NCBI RefSeq assembly: GCF_004664715.2
Contig: NC_051063.1
Location: 114,004,829 to 114,068,828, forward strand
Direction of reading: 5' to 3'
Length of the DNA: 64,000 nucleotides
DNA from: Peromyscus leucopus
Lineage: Eukaryota > Chordata > Mammalia > Rodentia > Cricetidae
The notes beneath the pieces are model-generated. The model was not told the DNA's origin. It did not search any database and saw only the letters and a list, made by a program, of their open reading frames with translations. The position numbers and the translations under genes were made by a program. Below are positions 45,483 through 58,458 of this stretch, in pieces (positions within the stretch are counted from its first letter, which is position 1; every line of letters starts with the position of its first letter).

Positions 45483-46039
45483 AAGCTACTCCATAAAAGA
45501 AAGGTTTCTGGATTGCCCTGGTGAGAATCAATCACTTGGGGAAATTACTAGCACTCCTGAAGATAGAAAAATGATAACAAATAAACTGTAGACAAAAATC
45601 ATTTCATTTATAAACATTGATCTCCCATCTTTAATCTAAAATTAACAAGAAAATATTATTTTGTACAGCTCAGTGGATATGTGGTTTTGTTTATTATTCA
45701 TTAATCAGAAAGACACAATATTTATTTTATGGAGTCACCCAGCAGATATATGGCTATTTCAAGACAGACATTTCAATGGTTGAATGTCAATGATCTTGCT
45801 GACTACCTCAAAGAAACACTAACCAAGTATATAAAAGCCACTAACACATAAATCCAGCATTAAGGGCAGGCCAACAAATCTGCAAATGTTTTTCTGTCTG
45901 ACTTGAATAATTCTTTGTTAGCTATCACAAGAGATAAGAAAGTTAATCTCTACATTCCAGTAGTGGTTATACCATAGAATGTGTCAGGGTTTTTTTTTTC
46001 CCTCTGCTTACTTGTCCCCTCCCTTATTCCCTATCTTAT
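45483..46039. other. Unassigned, no gene seen
   Basis: AT-rich sequence without recognised repeats. Confidence 0.45.
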
Positions 46040-46447
46040 ACAAGGGAAATCCCAAGTCCATGTAACGATCTTCAGTATCCTACAGGATGTCTCTCCCCAC
46101 TACCTCTGTGCCTTCATCTGTAACTATCATATCCCTCCCAACTTCCTCTACTCCATCTGCTTCACATACTTAGCAGGCACACACTTTTTTATGTGTTGTC
46201 TCTACCCAAGACGATTTTTCCATCTGTTGAAAAGTGATATCTTTCTTTCTTCAACGAGAAGGCGACATCTTTTCTGACACATCTTCTTATACTTCTTATA
46301 AGCATTCCTATTCCACATTCATTTTTTTTCTATTGCATTTATCACTATTTGGCATACTCTATTTTTTCCCTCACCTCATTTCCTAATGGCTGGCATTCAA
46401 TTCACTGTTATACATTTACATATACAAAAGTGCTTAGTATAAAGCAT
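46040..46447 (+). mobile_element. L2 LINE 3' part, before B1 insertion
   Basis: cttctataagcattcc-type text, tctattgcatttatcactat, ttggcatactctattttttc follow the L2 3' end. The element continues after the B1 at 46578. The 98-residue frame inside is translated L2. Confidence 0.6.
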
Positions 46448-46577
46448 GATATGCATGTCTGTTATCCCAGCAAGGCAAGATCAGGTGTTCAAGGTCATTC
46501 TGAACTACAGAGTTTTAAGCTAGTGTGAACTACATGGTTCCCTACCTCACACCTCTGCCTATAAAAGAAAGAAAAAT
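46448..46577 (+). mobile_element. Old B1-like SINE inside L2
   Basis: tgcatgtctgttatcccagc, aggtgttcaaggtcattctg, aactacagagttttaag keep the B1 order. Both sides are L2 text. Confidence 0.6.
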
Positions 46578-46625
46578 ACCCAATATACATTAGGGGCTCA
46601 ATAAATATTTATTGAATGACTAGTT
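46578..46625 (+). mobile_element. L2 LINE 3' terminus
   Basis: ggggctcaataaatatttat, tgaatgac is the near-invariant end of L2 (ctcaataaatatttgttgaatga). Confidence 0.75.
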
Positions 46626-47609
46626 AATGAAAGATTAAATATGATAAGACAATCAAGACAAGCTAATGGGTTCTGCATTTTATCTGAAATGAACTTTGTG
46701 GGAGGGAGAGAAAGCCAAATAGCAAAGGAGTTTCAAGGGGGAAAAAAACAAAGAATTCCATACATGAAAATTGCACGAGGCAAATCAGAGGAAAAGCATG
46801 AGAACATTTTACAATTCAATGTTGAGAAGGCGGGAATCTCTACTTTGAGGGCCTCCATTAAACGCACATTTTAACCCTTTGAATCATTATTAGTGACTTC
46901 TTTGCTAACACTTTGGGATATTCAGAGTTTTTCACCTTCTTTTATCAGGTGAAATTGGGCATGTTGAAAGGAATTTGCTGTAAGGAATCTTCCCTTTATC
47001 ATTATAAAATGTACCTCAGAACTCTTGATGATATACTTCCTGTATTTAATCTAGTGTTTCTAATATTAATACAGGCAGTCAGCTTTTCTCTTTTGCTGTT
47101 GCTGTTGTTCATGGCAATTGGCATGATTTTCTCCATATATTTATGGTTAATCAGTGGGTATTTACCTTTTTCCCCTGCCTTATTTATTTTCCCCTATTGA
47201 CTGTTTGATGTAAACAAATTGCACAGTTTTTCTTGTAATTACTTCAGTTCACTTGTATTACCTTCAATACCATTTTCTACTCCTAAAAGTCCATTTAGTC
47301 ATTTTTTCACATAAAACATTGTGCTTTCCCGATCTAGAAAAGGCATCTGATTCTTTTATATAATATCCTTTTGCTGGAGTAGGGTATTCCTCCCTACATT
47401 TGTGCAATCATTAGAAACATATTTTCTTTGATCAAATATATTCATATTTGTATCAAATACATTTAAAATAGTATTTGAGCAATCTTGTTTGCTCATTCTA
47501 ATATCCCTGTAATGTGTTTCTGCTGATTATTTCTTTCTGCCAGTTCATGGAAACGTAGCAATCCTTATGTTTTGGAGTTACTATCTACCCCATACCCACC
47601 AAGTTTCAA
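46626..47609. other. Unassigned, no gene seen
   Basis: No recognised repeat. The 95-residue frame 46913-47200 is hydrophobic only because the DNA is T-rich; no family was seen. Confidence 0.4.
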
Positions 47610-47901
47610 GTATCGAAGAGTTGTCCAGTTGGTGGCACTATTGAAAAGTGGAAAGTATGGAAAGTGGAACCTGGCTGGAAGAAGTAGGTCATAGTAGCCA
47701 TGGCTTTAAAGGAAATATAGACAACCCCACATGCTCCTGCTTCCTGGTTGCCAAGAGGCAAACAGCTTTTCTCTGGATCCCTCTTCCACTGTGATAGTCT
47801 GCCATCACTGCACATTCAGAGACATGGAGCTATGGGTAGAAACTTGGGAAACCATGAGCCAAAATAATTATTTTAAGTTGACTTTCTTAGGTATTTTGCC
47901 C
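47610..47901 (+). mobile_element. MaLR-like LTR repeat, copy 3
   Basis: gaagaagtaggtcatagtag, ccatggctttaaaggaaata, gggaaaccatgagccaaaat, ttaagttgactttcttaggt match the repeat at 28970. Its last bases are cut off by the LTR at 47902. Confidence 0.55.
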
Positions 47902-48371
47902 TGTTGCAAGTTATTTAATTACACTGTGAACCCTGAGATTGCATTATTTACTGGAAAAACCTGTTTCTAGTTGTGGTGTGTCTCAGTTCTAGCATACACC
48001 TTCAATTCAAGAGCTCTCTGCTTGAATATTGTAAACAGGATTAAATAAAATCAACCACAGGGCAAGAGGCAGAAGAAGCAACCAGTTGGCAAGAAGTGAA
48101 AACAAGAGTATTAAGAAAAAAACAGAGAGTAAGGAGAAATCAGAAGGACGGATAGAGGGACACACAGAAGGTAAAAGGGAGGGACATTGAGTTGGAGGAG
48201 TCTTGTTTGAGACAGCATAGAAGAAATGTCCTTTCTGGGACATCAGTGAAGGGAAAAGATCAGCTGAGTGCTTTCTCTGCCTCTCTGAGCTATCAGGCTA
48301 TCACCCCAGCATCTGGCTCCTGAGTCTTTATTGGTAAACTCAAATAATTGAGATTTAGTTAAAAAACAACA
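47902..48371 (+). mobile_element. Solo LTR, family A
   Basis: 470 bp: tgttgcaagttatttaatta, cactgtgaaccctgag, aacaggattaaataaaatca, gcatctggctcctgagtctt, gagatttagttaaaaaacaa. Same family as the 5' LTR at 36215. No interior follows. I could not find a convincing target duplication. Confidence 0.75.
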
Positions 48372-51300
48372 TTTGGAAAATGGAAATCTCACTATCATGG
48401 TTATGTAACATTGCTGGACATCATTCTATATTGCAGAGAGTAGAATTCTGTCTTCTTTTAAAGAGTGATAAATTTTGTTCCAGCAAGCAGTTAATTGATT
48501 GAAAGATCAGCTTTATGTTACCAAGGCCCTTATTAACTCAAACATCTCCAATATAGTTTTAGCATAAAATTAGGGTAGCCCTTCTCTTAAAGCACACCCT
48601 TTTGGGATGTCGGTTAAATGAGTAGTTTTAAGCTAGGTCCCCCTGCTCTAGCTGGTAGAGACATCAGTGTTACTTAGTGTCACAAACTCCCAGGCACTGC
48701 CAGGCCTCATCAGATTTATTCTGTTCTGATGTAACTTATTATTTATCAATATGTAGAAATGTAGAATATTTTCTATTCAGACTACTGAAGTTCTTTCTTT
48801 ATGCTGCTCCCCATTTCTACTATTTTGCTCCCTCAGGGGCAGTGAAATCCAGTATCACTTCTTCCACCTAGTATGAAGGTTCCTGTCTACTACTCAAAAA
48901 CCTAGGGCTCCAACAAAGCTCACCTTGGGTGTTTGACTTACCTCAGGAAGCATAGTCTTGTATAACCTGTTGTCTAATGCCCCCAACACAGTTTCCTTGT
49001 GACTTTTGTCCAGGTTGTAGTTGTGACACCTATAACACTGCCACACATGAATAAAAGCTATTCATATATTTTTATTTACATCAAAATTTTGTAGTAGAAA
49101 AAATTCAACTCTATTTATTCACAAAATAGCCTAAATGACAAGTATAGTTAGCAGCAAACTGTCAACAAATCAGGTTTACTTTATAAAATTTACTTTATTC
49201 TTAAATAAAGGTAAGGATATGACAAAGTTCTGTTTCTTAATTCAAAGAGGAAGATAAATGTATAAGGGGTGGGTGGATGAATATACATGTGTATATACCA
49301 TGGAGAGATAAATATTAGCCTTCCCATGAAAGTACTGTATTTATAATAAGTATAAACACCTTCAATGTTTCCTATGGGTCCTCTCTATTTATTCTAATAG
49401 CAACTTGCTTTTTCAAATACTCAAAGGACAAAAAGTAAATAGGCCATTAAAGATGACCTTTATGTCACCAATCTCACTGATTCCACAATACAATGAGACA
49501 AAATACACTTGATAACTCCCTGCAGTTTTTACAAAATAAAAAAACATATTCAGGACATGAGAAGATATGAAACCCTACTATATGTCTATGAGTCCTTCAC
49601 TAGTGGCACTTTTCAAGATTCAGTCTTACCAAATGCCCAAGATGAATTTGGCTCCAAAGCAGCATATCACAACAAGTCTTTGGATAGGGGAAAAGTAAAA
49701 CAAAGGTTGTAGTTGGAAAATCTTGATTCTGAGTAGAATAAATGTTTTTCAGTACATGAGTTTGTTTGCTTTTGTTATAGTAGTTTGGTAAATCGCCATG
49801 ACTTTTTTTTATTTTCCATAAAAGATATGAAGACATAATGCCTAGGCAGTGGCTCTGCTTTAAAAGGACATGTGTACCTTCTTGAAGCAGTTTTCCCCCC
49901 TACCCCCATTCCCAGCTATGGTTTATAGTATGGACATCCCTTATTCTTAAGAAACAGAAGGGACAGAAAACAAGCTTGCCTGAATAGACACCAAGTCCCT
50001 AATTAAAAAAAAGCTGATCACTCTCTTATGAGATTCTGCAAGTAGCTTGTTCTAGGACTGTCTATAGATAAGTGTACTGTTGTAGTACGTGAGGTTTCAC
50101 TAGGATCCCTCAGTCTCAGAAAGAGAGAGCTTCAGTCTTGTCTTAACATTTCAGCTATTTCTCCAGAAGCCCTCCCTAGAACCCTTTTATGAGAAAAGGA
50201 TAGACATAAAGTTAGCCATTCATTTGCAGCTCTCCCTGGGGTAGGCCATATTAGCAAGAATTCTAAAGGTTGGGACAAGTTACCAATTAAATTCTTACCA
50301 GAGGTGAGAGGGGTAGTGTAGGCAGGATAATAGGAATGAGTAAGGAACAAAGTGTTTTGCACCGCCCCCACCATACCACCCTGGGTCCTTTCTTTTCTTC
50401 CTTGGTCACTAGGTTTTCTGTGTTGTTTCATTAGAATATACCCTTTGCCTTACCTGGTGGTAGTGATTATTGTTGTGTGTATGAGTATGGTTATGAGTAG
50501 TAAGGAATTACTTTAAACTATTGTTTTCTTCATGCAGTTATTAGGGAAAGATAGGTATGGTTTGTGCTTTTGATGGCTATTTTATTTGAAGGTATCCTTA
50601 ATTTTCCCAATCTTCAGGATTATTAGCTTTGCCATTTAAGGTACAGTGTTGGTTAAATGTGACTGAACACATGCCATTCTTTAACAATTTTAACTGAAAT
50701 TCCATATTCTGAGCATTGTGCTTGGGTAATGGAAACAACGGTATGAACAATAGAAATATGGCCTCTGGCCTCATGGTTTACTTCCAAATAGAGAAAACAC
50801 ACACACATGAACCACTGGCTACAATAGACTCAAACAAGTCTATGATAGGAGTCGGTTCTCCTACTACTACATATCCATAATTCAATGCTAGAATGTAGAA
50901 ATAGTAAAATAATGTTAATTCTTTTTCCTTTCTGTATCTGTAAATAACTAGCATACTGACAATCTATATAACCCAATTCCAATAATTTTGGAAACAGTAT
51001 TAGACAGTATGCAGATATAAGAGTGTTTGTCATCACAAGTACAGTTTAATGTGAGTCATGCTACCTAAAGACAAGCAGGGTCTTCTCAGTGTGAAATGCT
51101 CTACCTCAAAGCTTTAGTGATATTTCTGAGAGAAGAAGGAAGTGACTAGTAGACAATTCTGAGGAAATGTAAATGAGGTATTCAGTATATTAGACTAGAA
51201 CAAAAACAAAAACTTTTTCCTTATATTTTTGTCTAGCCATTAGAATCAGAAACCCTGAACTCTGTTTATGATATATGTGATTATCCAACCAAGGAAAAAT

Positions 51301-51514
51301 GCATTCATCACAATGTCTTGGGGTAAGACATTGGCACTGAATACAGGAGCTCAGGAACAAAATTCAAGACTATCCTTTATGAAACAATTTTTTTAAGAAC
51401 CAGAGCCACTGATACTATAACCACTTTTGTTTTGAAGTAATTCTGAATTCTGCATTTGCACAGTATCTTTTCATCAAGTATACAAAAATCACAGGCACTA
51501 TTTTGTTAGCAACA
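48372..51514. other. Long unassigned stretch, no gene seen
   Basis: About 3.1 kb with no SINE, LINE, LTR or long frame recognised, the longest such stretch in this half. Several frames of 60-99 residues overlap on both strands without signatures. Confidence 0.5.
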
Positions 51515-51656
51515 CTGCTGTTGTTCTAAGACAGGGCCTGGCTATCATAGAACTCTCTGTGTAAAAAACCAGGCTTGCCTCAAACTCACAGAGACCTACC
51601 TGCCTTTGCCTACTTAGTGCTGGGATTAAAGTCATGCACCACCATACTCTGATCAC
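51515..51656 (-). mobile_element. B1 SINE, antisense
   Basis: taagacagggcctggctatc, cttgcctcaaactcacagag, gtgctgggattaaagtcatg then caccacca is the reverse complement of B1. The 62-residue frame here is translated B1. Confidence 0.85.
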
Positions 51657-51929
51657 AATACCAACTACTCTTTCCAATATTCCCAAAAGGCAGGAAGCTT
51701 ATACTACTTCTTCGTATTCATCTATATATGTCAATCTGTATACTCATTCAATTTCACAAATATTAGGGAAGACTAATCACTATTTGAGTCATAAAATCAG
51801 GTCAATCTTTTAAATTAATTCTCAATTACAACTCAGATATAGGTCTTTTGGTAGTTCAATTAAATTAGTTTCAAAGTCAATATTAGCCAGAATATTTTGC
51901 TAGAAAAAAAAGAGAAATTTTTCATTCTT

Positions 51930-52134
51930 AGAAGATTTAATTTATTTCACTTATATACGTGTGTGGGTAGGTGCAAGTTTGTTCATAGTACAGGTGCTCA
52001 TATAGACCAGAAATGTCAGATTTCCCTGGAACTGATGTTATGGCTGGGAGCTGCCATATGTGGGTGATGGGAACAGAAATTGTGTCCTCTACAAGAGCAA
52101 CACACACTCAGCCACTAAGCCATTTTTCAAGGCC
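51930..52134 (-). mobile_element. B2/B3 SINE, antisense (first of a pair)
   Basis: ttatttcacttatatacgtg, ccctggaactgatgttatgg, gtgtcctctacaagagcaac, agccactaagccatttttca give the reverse complement of a B2/B3 element. Confidence 0.8.
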
Positions 52135-52350
52135 CCTTTTTTGCGAAGATGTATTTTTCAAATTTATGTGTGTTGTATGTGGATCTGTATTGGGTATGTC
52201 AGTGCCTGCAGAGGGCAGAGGAGAGTGTCAAGTCCCCTGGAATTGAAGTTACAGATGATTGTGTCCTGCCTGCTATGGGTGCTGGGAACTGAACTCGAGT
52301 CTTCTTCAAGAGTAGTATTTTTTTTAACCACTGAATCATTCCTTCAGCCT
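52135..52350 (-). mobile_element. B2/B3 SINE, antisense (second of a pair)
   Basis: gaagatgtatttttcaaatt, gtgcctgcagagggcagagg, cccctggaattgaagttaca, gtgctgggaactgaactcga, taaccactgaatcattcctt. It directly follows the first element in the same orientation. Confidence 0.85.
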
Positions 52351-53171
52351 AGAATTGCTGTGAAAACAGGTTGATTTAGTCATTAATTTCAGGACTATAT
52401 GGTTTCAAGTTTAATAGCAGAATATTAAGAATTGGTGCTTTTGAAATGTGCCTAACATGAATAAGATATTCTTATTCATAGGCAATCCAGGTATGTTTAT
52501 ATCATATCCTTGTATCCTTGACTTATCCTTCCATTTATCCATATTTTCAGTCATCAATCCAACCATCCATCTATGCATCTATCTATTTATCAATTCCTTA
52601 GAATCAGTAATTACAATAACAAAAGTTTAGAAGTAAAAGCAAAACTCATTTTGTTAAAGGAAAACCTCATATGATAAACTAAGATCTAATCAATGCATAA
52701 GACTATAGCAGGGAAAACGCAGACAAAATTATATATAGGAGGGAAAGTCTGGGCCACAGAATAGCAGTAGGAAAGAATATGCTTAGCAAAAGATGAGTGC
52801 ATAAATATAAATGAACATAGTCACATATGGCTTCTTTAAATATTTATGCATAATATAACCAAGATTTGGAGCAGGGAGCAGAGAAGCAGGAAATAGGGCT
52901 CGATAGCTGGATAGGGTAGACTTTTGAATCCTTAGAAGGCAGAATAGATAATATAGAAATTATTTTGCTGTCAGTAATGACCCACAAGTGTTGTATGATA
53001 AAACAGAGAAAAATGTCTGAAACCTCCTCCAGGAAAATGTAAAGAATATATTCTTATAAAGCACTGATTAAAAGAAGACACAAGGCAGATGTCTTCAGTA
53101 GATGGAAAGGTTTGTATTTATTTGTGTAGACAGAATGATGGGAGATCAAGTAACAAGTAGTGATGTAATTT
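52351..53171. other. Unassigned; short CATC/TATC patch
   Basis: No gene. A minor ATCT/ATCC patch lies at about 52555-52595. Confidence 0.45.
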
Positions 53172-53478
53172 GTTTTCTGTTGCTGAGATAAACACCATGA
53201 GCAGAAGAAACGAAAGTGAAGAAAGGTTTTCTGTCTGCTTATACTCCAGGTAACAGCCCATCACTCAGGGAAGTCAGGGCAGGAATTCTTGCAAGAAAGT
53301 AAAGCAGAAACCACTGTAGAATGCTGCTTACTGGCTCTCTCATTGGCCTATGCTCAGTTAGCTTTCTCATATAGCCAAACCTTAGGGATAGTACGACCCA
53401 CAGTGGGCTGGGCCCTCCCACATCAATCATCAATCAAGACAATTACTCACAGGCAAATCTGATTGAAGCTATTCTCCA
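53172..53478 (+). mobile_element. Common rodent interspersed repeat (as at 6905)
   Basis: tttctgttgctgagataaac, accatgagcagaagaa, ggaagtcagggcaggaattc, gaatgctgcttactggctct, cccacagtgggctgggccct, ccaactgaggtcctcccctt. High copy in rodents; I cannot assign the family name safely. Confidence 0.65.
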
Positions 53479-54162
53479 ACTGAGGTCCTCCCCTTCCCAG
53501 GTGACCCTAGGTTATAATACATTGACAATAGCAACCAACCAGTTTTAAAATGGTTATATCTCTTTTAATGTTATTATATGTTTAAAGTCATTAAATGTTC
53601 ATAAAAGGAAATACTGTCCACTCCACCATACAAGTAAACAGAAGCACAGATTTGTTGATGATATTGGCCCAAGTGCTGTGAATATGAGACCCCTAAATCT
53701 TCACTGACCAAGTGAAAAAATACTCAATTGGCAAATTAAAATTCAACATGTAGATACCATATAGCATAATGAGACATTAAAAAGCCTTCTCGCTTTGTCT
53801 TTTGCCTGGCTCTGCCTTAAAGATGAAGATTACCTGTCAGTCACACTCTTGTACATTAACAGGGCTACTGCTGTATTTACTGATTTCTACTTCAATCATC
53901 AAAGGTTGAGGTCCTTGATAAGGTGACCCAAGTCCTACCCATGTTTTGATTCCTGAATAGAACACAATCCGTAACACACTGTGTTTACTCATTGTTCATA
54001 GACGATATGAATCAATGCATGACTATGGTCGCCACCTTAAAGACTTGACAGTCTTTTCTCAGGGGAAGACTGACCCAACATGTAAACCACACATCACTCT
54101 ACCAAATATTTATCTCCAAAAAACCAAGATTATAACTCACTACATACACTCTTAGAATCTAA
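53479..54162. other. Unassigned, no gene seen
   Basis: No repeat or exon recognised. Confidence 0.45.
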
Positions 54163-54364
54163 GAGTGGTTCTCAACCTTCCTAATGCTGCAACTCTTTAA
54201 TACAGTTCTTCATGTTGTGGTGACCCCAAACCACAAAATTATTCCATTGTTACTTCATAGCTGTAATTTTTCTACTTTTATGAATCATAATGTAAATATC
54301 TGATATGCAGGATATCTGATATGTGACCCCCAAAGGGGTCATGACCACAGGATGAGAACCTTGT
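54163..54364. mobile_element. hAT-Charlie non-autonomous DNA transposon (URR1-like)
   Basis: The left end gagtggttctcaaccttcct and the reverse complement of the right end (caaggttctcatcctgtggt) form the imperfect terminal repeats typical of Charlie elements. The interior gttgtggtgaccccaaacca, ttacttcatagctgtaattt and gacccccaaaggggtcatga fits a common rodent MITE. It holds no transposase and moved with a helper. Confidence 0.8.
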
Positions 54365-54533
54365 TAGAGAAACTGACTGGAAGAGACATATTCCATATTC
54401 AGTCAGGGTAAATCTTTCATCAATGACAAAGGATAAGAATGATGATAAGTCAGCAATTCTTAATTAACCAGGTAAACTGGTAATCTTATAATTCATTGCA
54501 CATATAGGTGTCAAATCAAAATGAAAGGTTTCA

Positions 54534-54682
54534 GAGCCAGGTGGTGGTGACACATGTCTTTAATCCCAGCACTTGGGAGGTAGAAACAGGCGAATCTCTG
54601 TGAGTTTGAGGCCAGCCTGGTCTACAGAGCAAGATCCAGGACAGGCACCAAAACTACACAGAGAAACCCTGTCTTGAAAAAA
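54534..54682 (+). mobile_element. B1 SINE with 16-bp target duplication
   Basis: Complete B1 (gagccaggtggtggtgacac to the A tail) with the body ctacagagcaagatccagga then caggcacc. The 16-bp direct repeat AAAATGAAAGGTTTCA lies at 54518-54533 and 54683-54698. Recent insertion. Confidence 0.95.
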
Positions 54683-54819
54683 AAAATGAAAGGTTTCAAA
54701 ATAGAGAAAAGTTATGGCTTAAGTTCTATACCAGACTTTTCACGGCCATTTAAATTTTGTTGTTGTTGTTGTTTGTATTGCCTTTAGTAATCTAATATTC
54801 CAAAACCAGTACTTGATTT

Positions 54820-54915
54820 GTTTTTTGAGATATCAGTACATATACAGGTTGACCTAGAACTTACGAGTCTCATTCATTGGCCTTACTTCTTCTAGGATTA
54901 TAGGTGTACAGTATC
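54820..54915 (-). mobile_element. Old B1-like SINE, antisense
   Basis: gttttttgagatatcagtac, caggttgacctagaacttac and ttctaggattataggtgtac keep the antisense B1 order but are strongly decayed. Confidence 0.55.
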
Positions 54916-55369
54916 ATATTCATTATCAAAACTACTATTTTAAGTAGAAAGTAGAAAATTGGAACAATTTGCAGTTACTTTGGAGGCTATTCACAGTTTT
55001 ATCTCCTGAGCATCACTATTGTGAATTGTACAGTAGGTTACCTTGGCTTTATATATTTATAAATGTATATTTATGTGTGGATATGTATGTCTACAGACAC
55101 ATGTTCATTTTATATAACAGTACGTCCATATGTGGGTATAGATATAAACACAAAAAAACTAATATAAATAAATTTTTATAAAATTTTGTTAGATCCACAC
55201 ATACTGTGAGGAAAAGTATATAGTTTAGATTTAGTGTTATTAACTTGTAGAACTCAATTGCATTTATATAATCTTTTGGAAGAACTATTTTCACCCAACA
55301 TTATATTACTAAAGTCGGTCAACATTTTGCTTGGAGCCATAGTCTCATCACTTTGAATACCATAAAATA
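54916..55369. other. Unassigned AT-rich sequence
   Basis: No gene. It may be the start of the LINE-1 that is clear from 55370. Confidence 0.4.
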
Positions 55370-55689
55370 TTGAATTGCAGGAACATGACAAAATCCATTC
55401 TTCTGTAAAAGGACATCTAAATTATTTCCAAATTTTTACTATGTTGAACATGTTCCTATACAAAGTATATAAGAAGTGTCTCTAAGAATACACCTGGAAT
55501 TAGAAATAGAAGGCTCCGAGGATATGCAAATGTTCCTCTTACAAGAAAATAACAAACAAATCACGACATCAATTCACACTTCTACCAACCTTATAAGAAA
55601 CCTTGCTCCTTCAACCAGCTGTCCACTGGTGAACTTTTAGCCAAATAAATAATTTAAAAATAATAATTTATCCCAGTTTTCCTTTCCCT

Positions 55690-55758
55690 CAGTGCTGAGG
55701 ATTAAGCATAATGTGCTACCCAGGGAGGCAAGTACTCTAACAGTAACTGACATTCCTA
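55690..55758 (-). mobile_element. ID-type SINE fragment, antisense
   Basis: ctcagtgctgaggattaagc, acccagggaggcaagtactc, taacagtaactgacattcc match the reverse complement of the ID core. Confidence 0.55.
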
Positions 55759-56384
55759 TTTTTCATCTTAGTCTTGGTTTGTTTTTGCTCAATTTCTAAT
55801 GAACTTGAATGTTTCCTCATATATTTACTGCCCTATATAATTAATTAATTTCCTACTAGTGAATAGTCTAATTGTTTTCTTTCAAGTCACTCAGCATCTA
55901 TTCATATGTATGCATTATATATTTATAAGACGAGGCATGTATTGACCATATATACACTATGAACTATTAGTATAACATGTTTTTTTACTATCTTAAAATA
56001 ATTTAATGAATAAAAGTTCTTATGTTTTAAGGTCAACTTTACCATCATTTGCCTATGGTTAGTTGTTTTCATATGTTAAGAAGCCATTTCTTACCTCTAG
56101 TAAATGAAAGCATAACGTTCAAATATATTTTCTCTTAAGTCTTCAAAGATTTGCTTTTGATATTTATGTCCCTTATTTATCTCCAGTTGATTTTTGTGCT
56201 TGGTAGAAGATGAAGACACAACTTTATTTTTCTATATGTTTTATCAATGTATTAAATAGCTCCCCTTTCTCCAGCAAACTGTCATAAGCAACATTTATAC
56301 ATCAAAGTTTCCCATACCTAAGTCTACTTTTGGGTTATCTTTCTGACTTAGTAAACTTTCTGACTTAGTAAATTTTCTACTAAT

Positions 56385-56700
56385 GTAACACCCATGACCA
56401 AAAGAAAGCATTTCATTGGCCTTACTGTTTCAGAGGGTTAGAGTCCATGACAGTGAAGCAAAGGCATGATGGCAGGAGGAGTTGACAACTCACAGCTTGA
56501 TCCACAAGTAGGAGATAGAGAAAAAAGCACACTGGAAACGATGCAAGTTTTTTGAAACCTCAAAGGCCACCTTGAACAACATGCCTCCTCCCAAAATGCT
56601 ACACCTCCTAACCCTTTCAGAACAGTTTCATCAGCTGGACACCAAGTATTTAAACATATGAGGTTACAGGAGCCATTCTCGTTCAAACCACCTCACTTTC
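56385..56700 (+). mobile_element. Common rodent interspersed repeat inside LINE-1
   Basis: gtaacacccatgaccaaaag, gcatgatggcaggaggagtt, acagcttgatccacaagtag, atgctacacctcctaaccct, ggttacaggagccattctcg and ttcaaaccacc match a high-copy rodent repeat that usually ends 'gggggccattctcattcaaaccacc'. Family name not assigned. It inserted after the surrounding L1. Confidence 0.65.
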
Positions 56701-57560
56701 ATAGCTTGTCAATTTATAAATAACAAGGCTAATAGCAGATTGTCTTGATTGGCATAAGTTTCTCAAAATGCTTGATGCCAGGTGGTGTCACCCCTTTTAC
56801 ATTTTTTTAAAACATTTTGACTGTTCCTAACATCAGTGTTTCATTACAATGAGGTTATCAAGTTTCAAAGAAAATTCTATTGAGATGTTTGCAAATGCCA
56901 CTGCATATACAAATACACAAGTGAAGAACTTGATATTTAATTATATTATATTTAGTTATGTCCTAATTCTTCTCAAGTTTTAATTTTTTTATTAACATTC
57001 TTACACATTTTTGATAGATTCATTACCATATAGTTGTATTTTAAATTTTATAAGTATTACCTATTAAAACTATGTCTTCTAGTTATTGGTTATTAATGCT
57101 TAAAAATAAATTATATTTTTCTTTAGGGGTTTTCCATTTAGCTCCCTTATAAAATCTATAATTTTCATTACCTTATTTATAGATTTTTAGATGAATATGA
57201 TTAATACACTCATATCATCTAACAAAAATTAAGACCTTAACTTCTTTTTCAGATTTTGTATGATTTTAATTAGAACTAACACATTACTAAATATACTGAT
57301 ATACATATAAACTAAATATATTTATATATACTATTACTATATGTATGAATTAATACTCTATATACTAACATATCACTTATAAGAACTGGGTATTGTGGCC
57401 ATCTTGCTCTAATCTTGTTAGAATATAGCAGTATAGATTTCTGAGTTCTAATTTTAAATTGAATTCTTCTAACATTTCTATTTAATGGTATTTGGATATA
57501 TGCATGTGTGTGTATATAAATTGGTCCTTATCAGACAGATTACTCACATTTCTTTTTGTG

Positions 57561-58330
57561 CTTTCATATGATTTGGTTAGGTATAAAATTGCAAGTTCAG
57601 TGCTGACATGGAAATCGGATTGTCAGATATGACGTACATGACTAGAAGACATTGCCCAGTATGAGGCTTTGCTACTAATTTCAAGGATGTAAACAAACAA
57701 GAGGCACAAGTCAATAAGAAATCTACAACATCCCGTGTGGCTCTGCAATTCATTCTTCTTAGATTGAGCATGCTGTCTGTCAAATAATAAATGGGCCATC
57801 TAAGGGTTGGTGATCTATCTTTCCCAGGATTCTAATTTAAAACATCTCTTTCTATAAAATAATTATTTAGCTTATATGACATTCCTTAATGAATCATTTC
57901 TCTCCTTAGTCCATAAATTATAGGTTTGTTTACCATAAGCAGTCTTAACCCAAATATATCCTGAAAGGAGCTCTCCATCAGTAAAATTCTTTTCTGAGCA
58001 AATGTCATCTGTATGTCTATCAGTCACTTAATTACCCTGTATTTGACCATTAGAATAAGTCACCTGACTCTGTCTCAAGGAGCATGCCATCTGCTGGATC
58101 AGAAATGGATTGCAAGCCAGAGTTGTAACTTCTGTATCTGCAGCCCTGCCGTTTTCCTTGAGAAACTGAAAACTGTTAAACCTTTTCTTCCTTTGTGGTC
58201 AGTGTTGCTGTTAACAGATTTGATGTTGATCTAACTCTGATCTTGTCACTATGACCAGAAGCTGTTTTTTCACTTCAGATATTTTCTTTAAAAAAAAAAA
58301 TTCTTCATAATTGCTTTTGTAAAGAACAAA
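57561..58330. other. Unassigned, no gene seen
   Basis: No repeat or exon recognised. Frames of 68 and 73 residues have no signatures. Confidence 0.45.
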
Positions 58331-58395
58331 ACATTTATTTACTTATTGTGTGTCTCTCTATCTCTGTCTGTCTGTCTCTCTCTCTCTCACCTCCC

Positions 58396-58458
<63 letters not shown>

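Larger units (their letters stand above)
55370..57560 (-). mobile_element. Ancient LINE-1 (L1M) ORF2, antisense, interrupted
   Basis: aaggacatctaaattatttc, cagttgatttttgtgcttgg, tagctcccctttctccagca, cactcatatcatctaacaaa, attgtggccatcttgctcta follow antisense L1M ORF2 in the right order. Decay is heavy and no coding frame survives. Interrupted by an ID-type SINE (55690-55758) and a rodent repeat (56385-56700). Confidence 0.6.
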
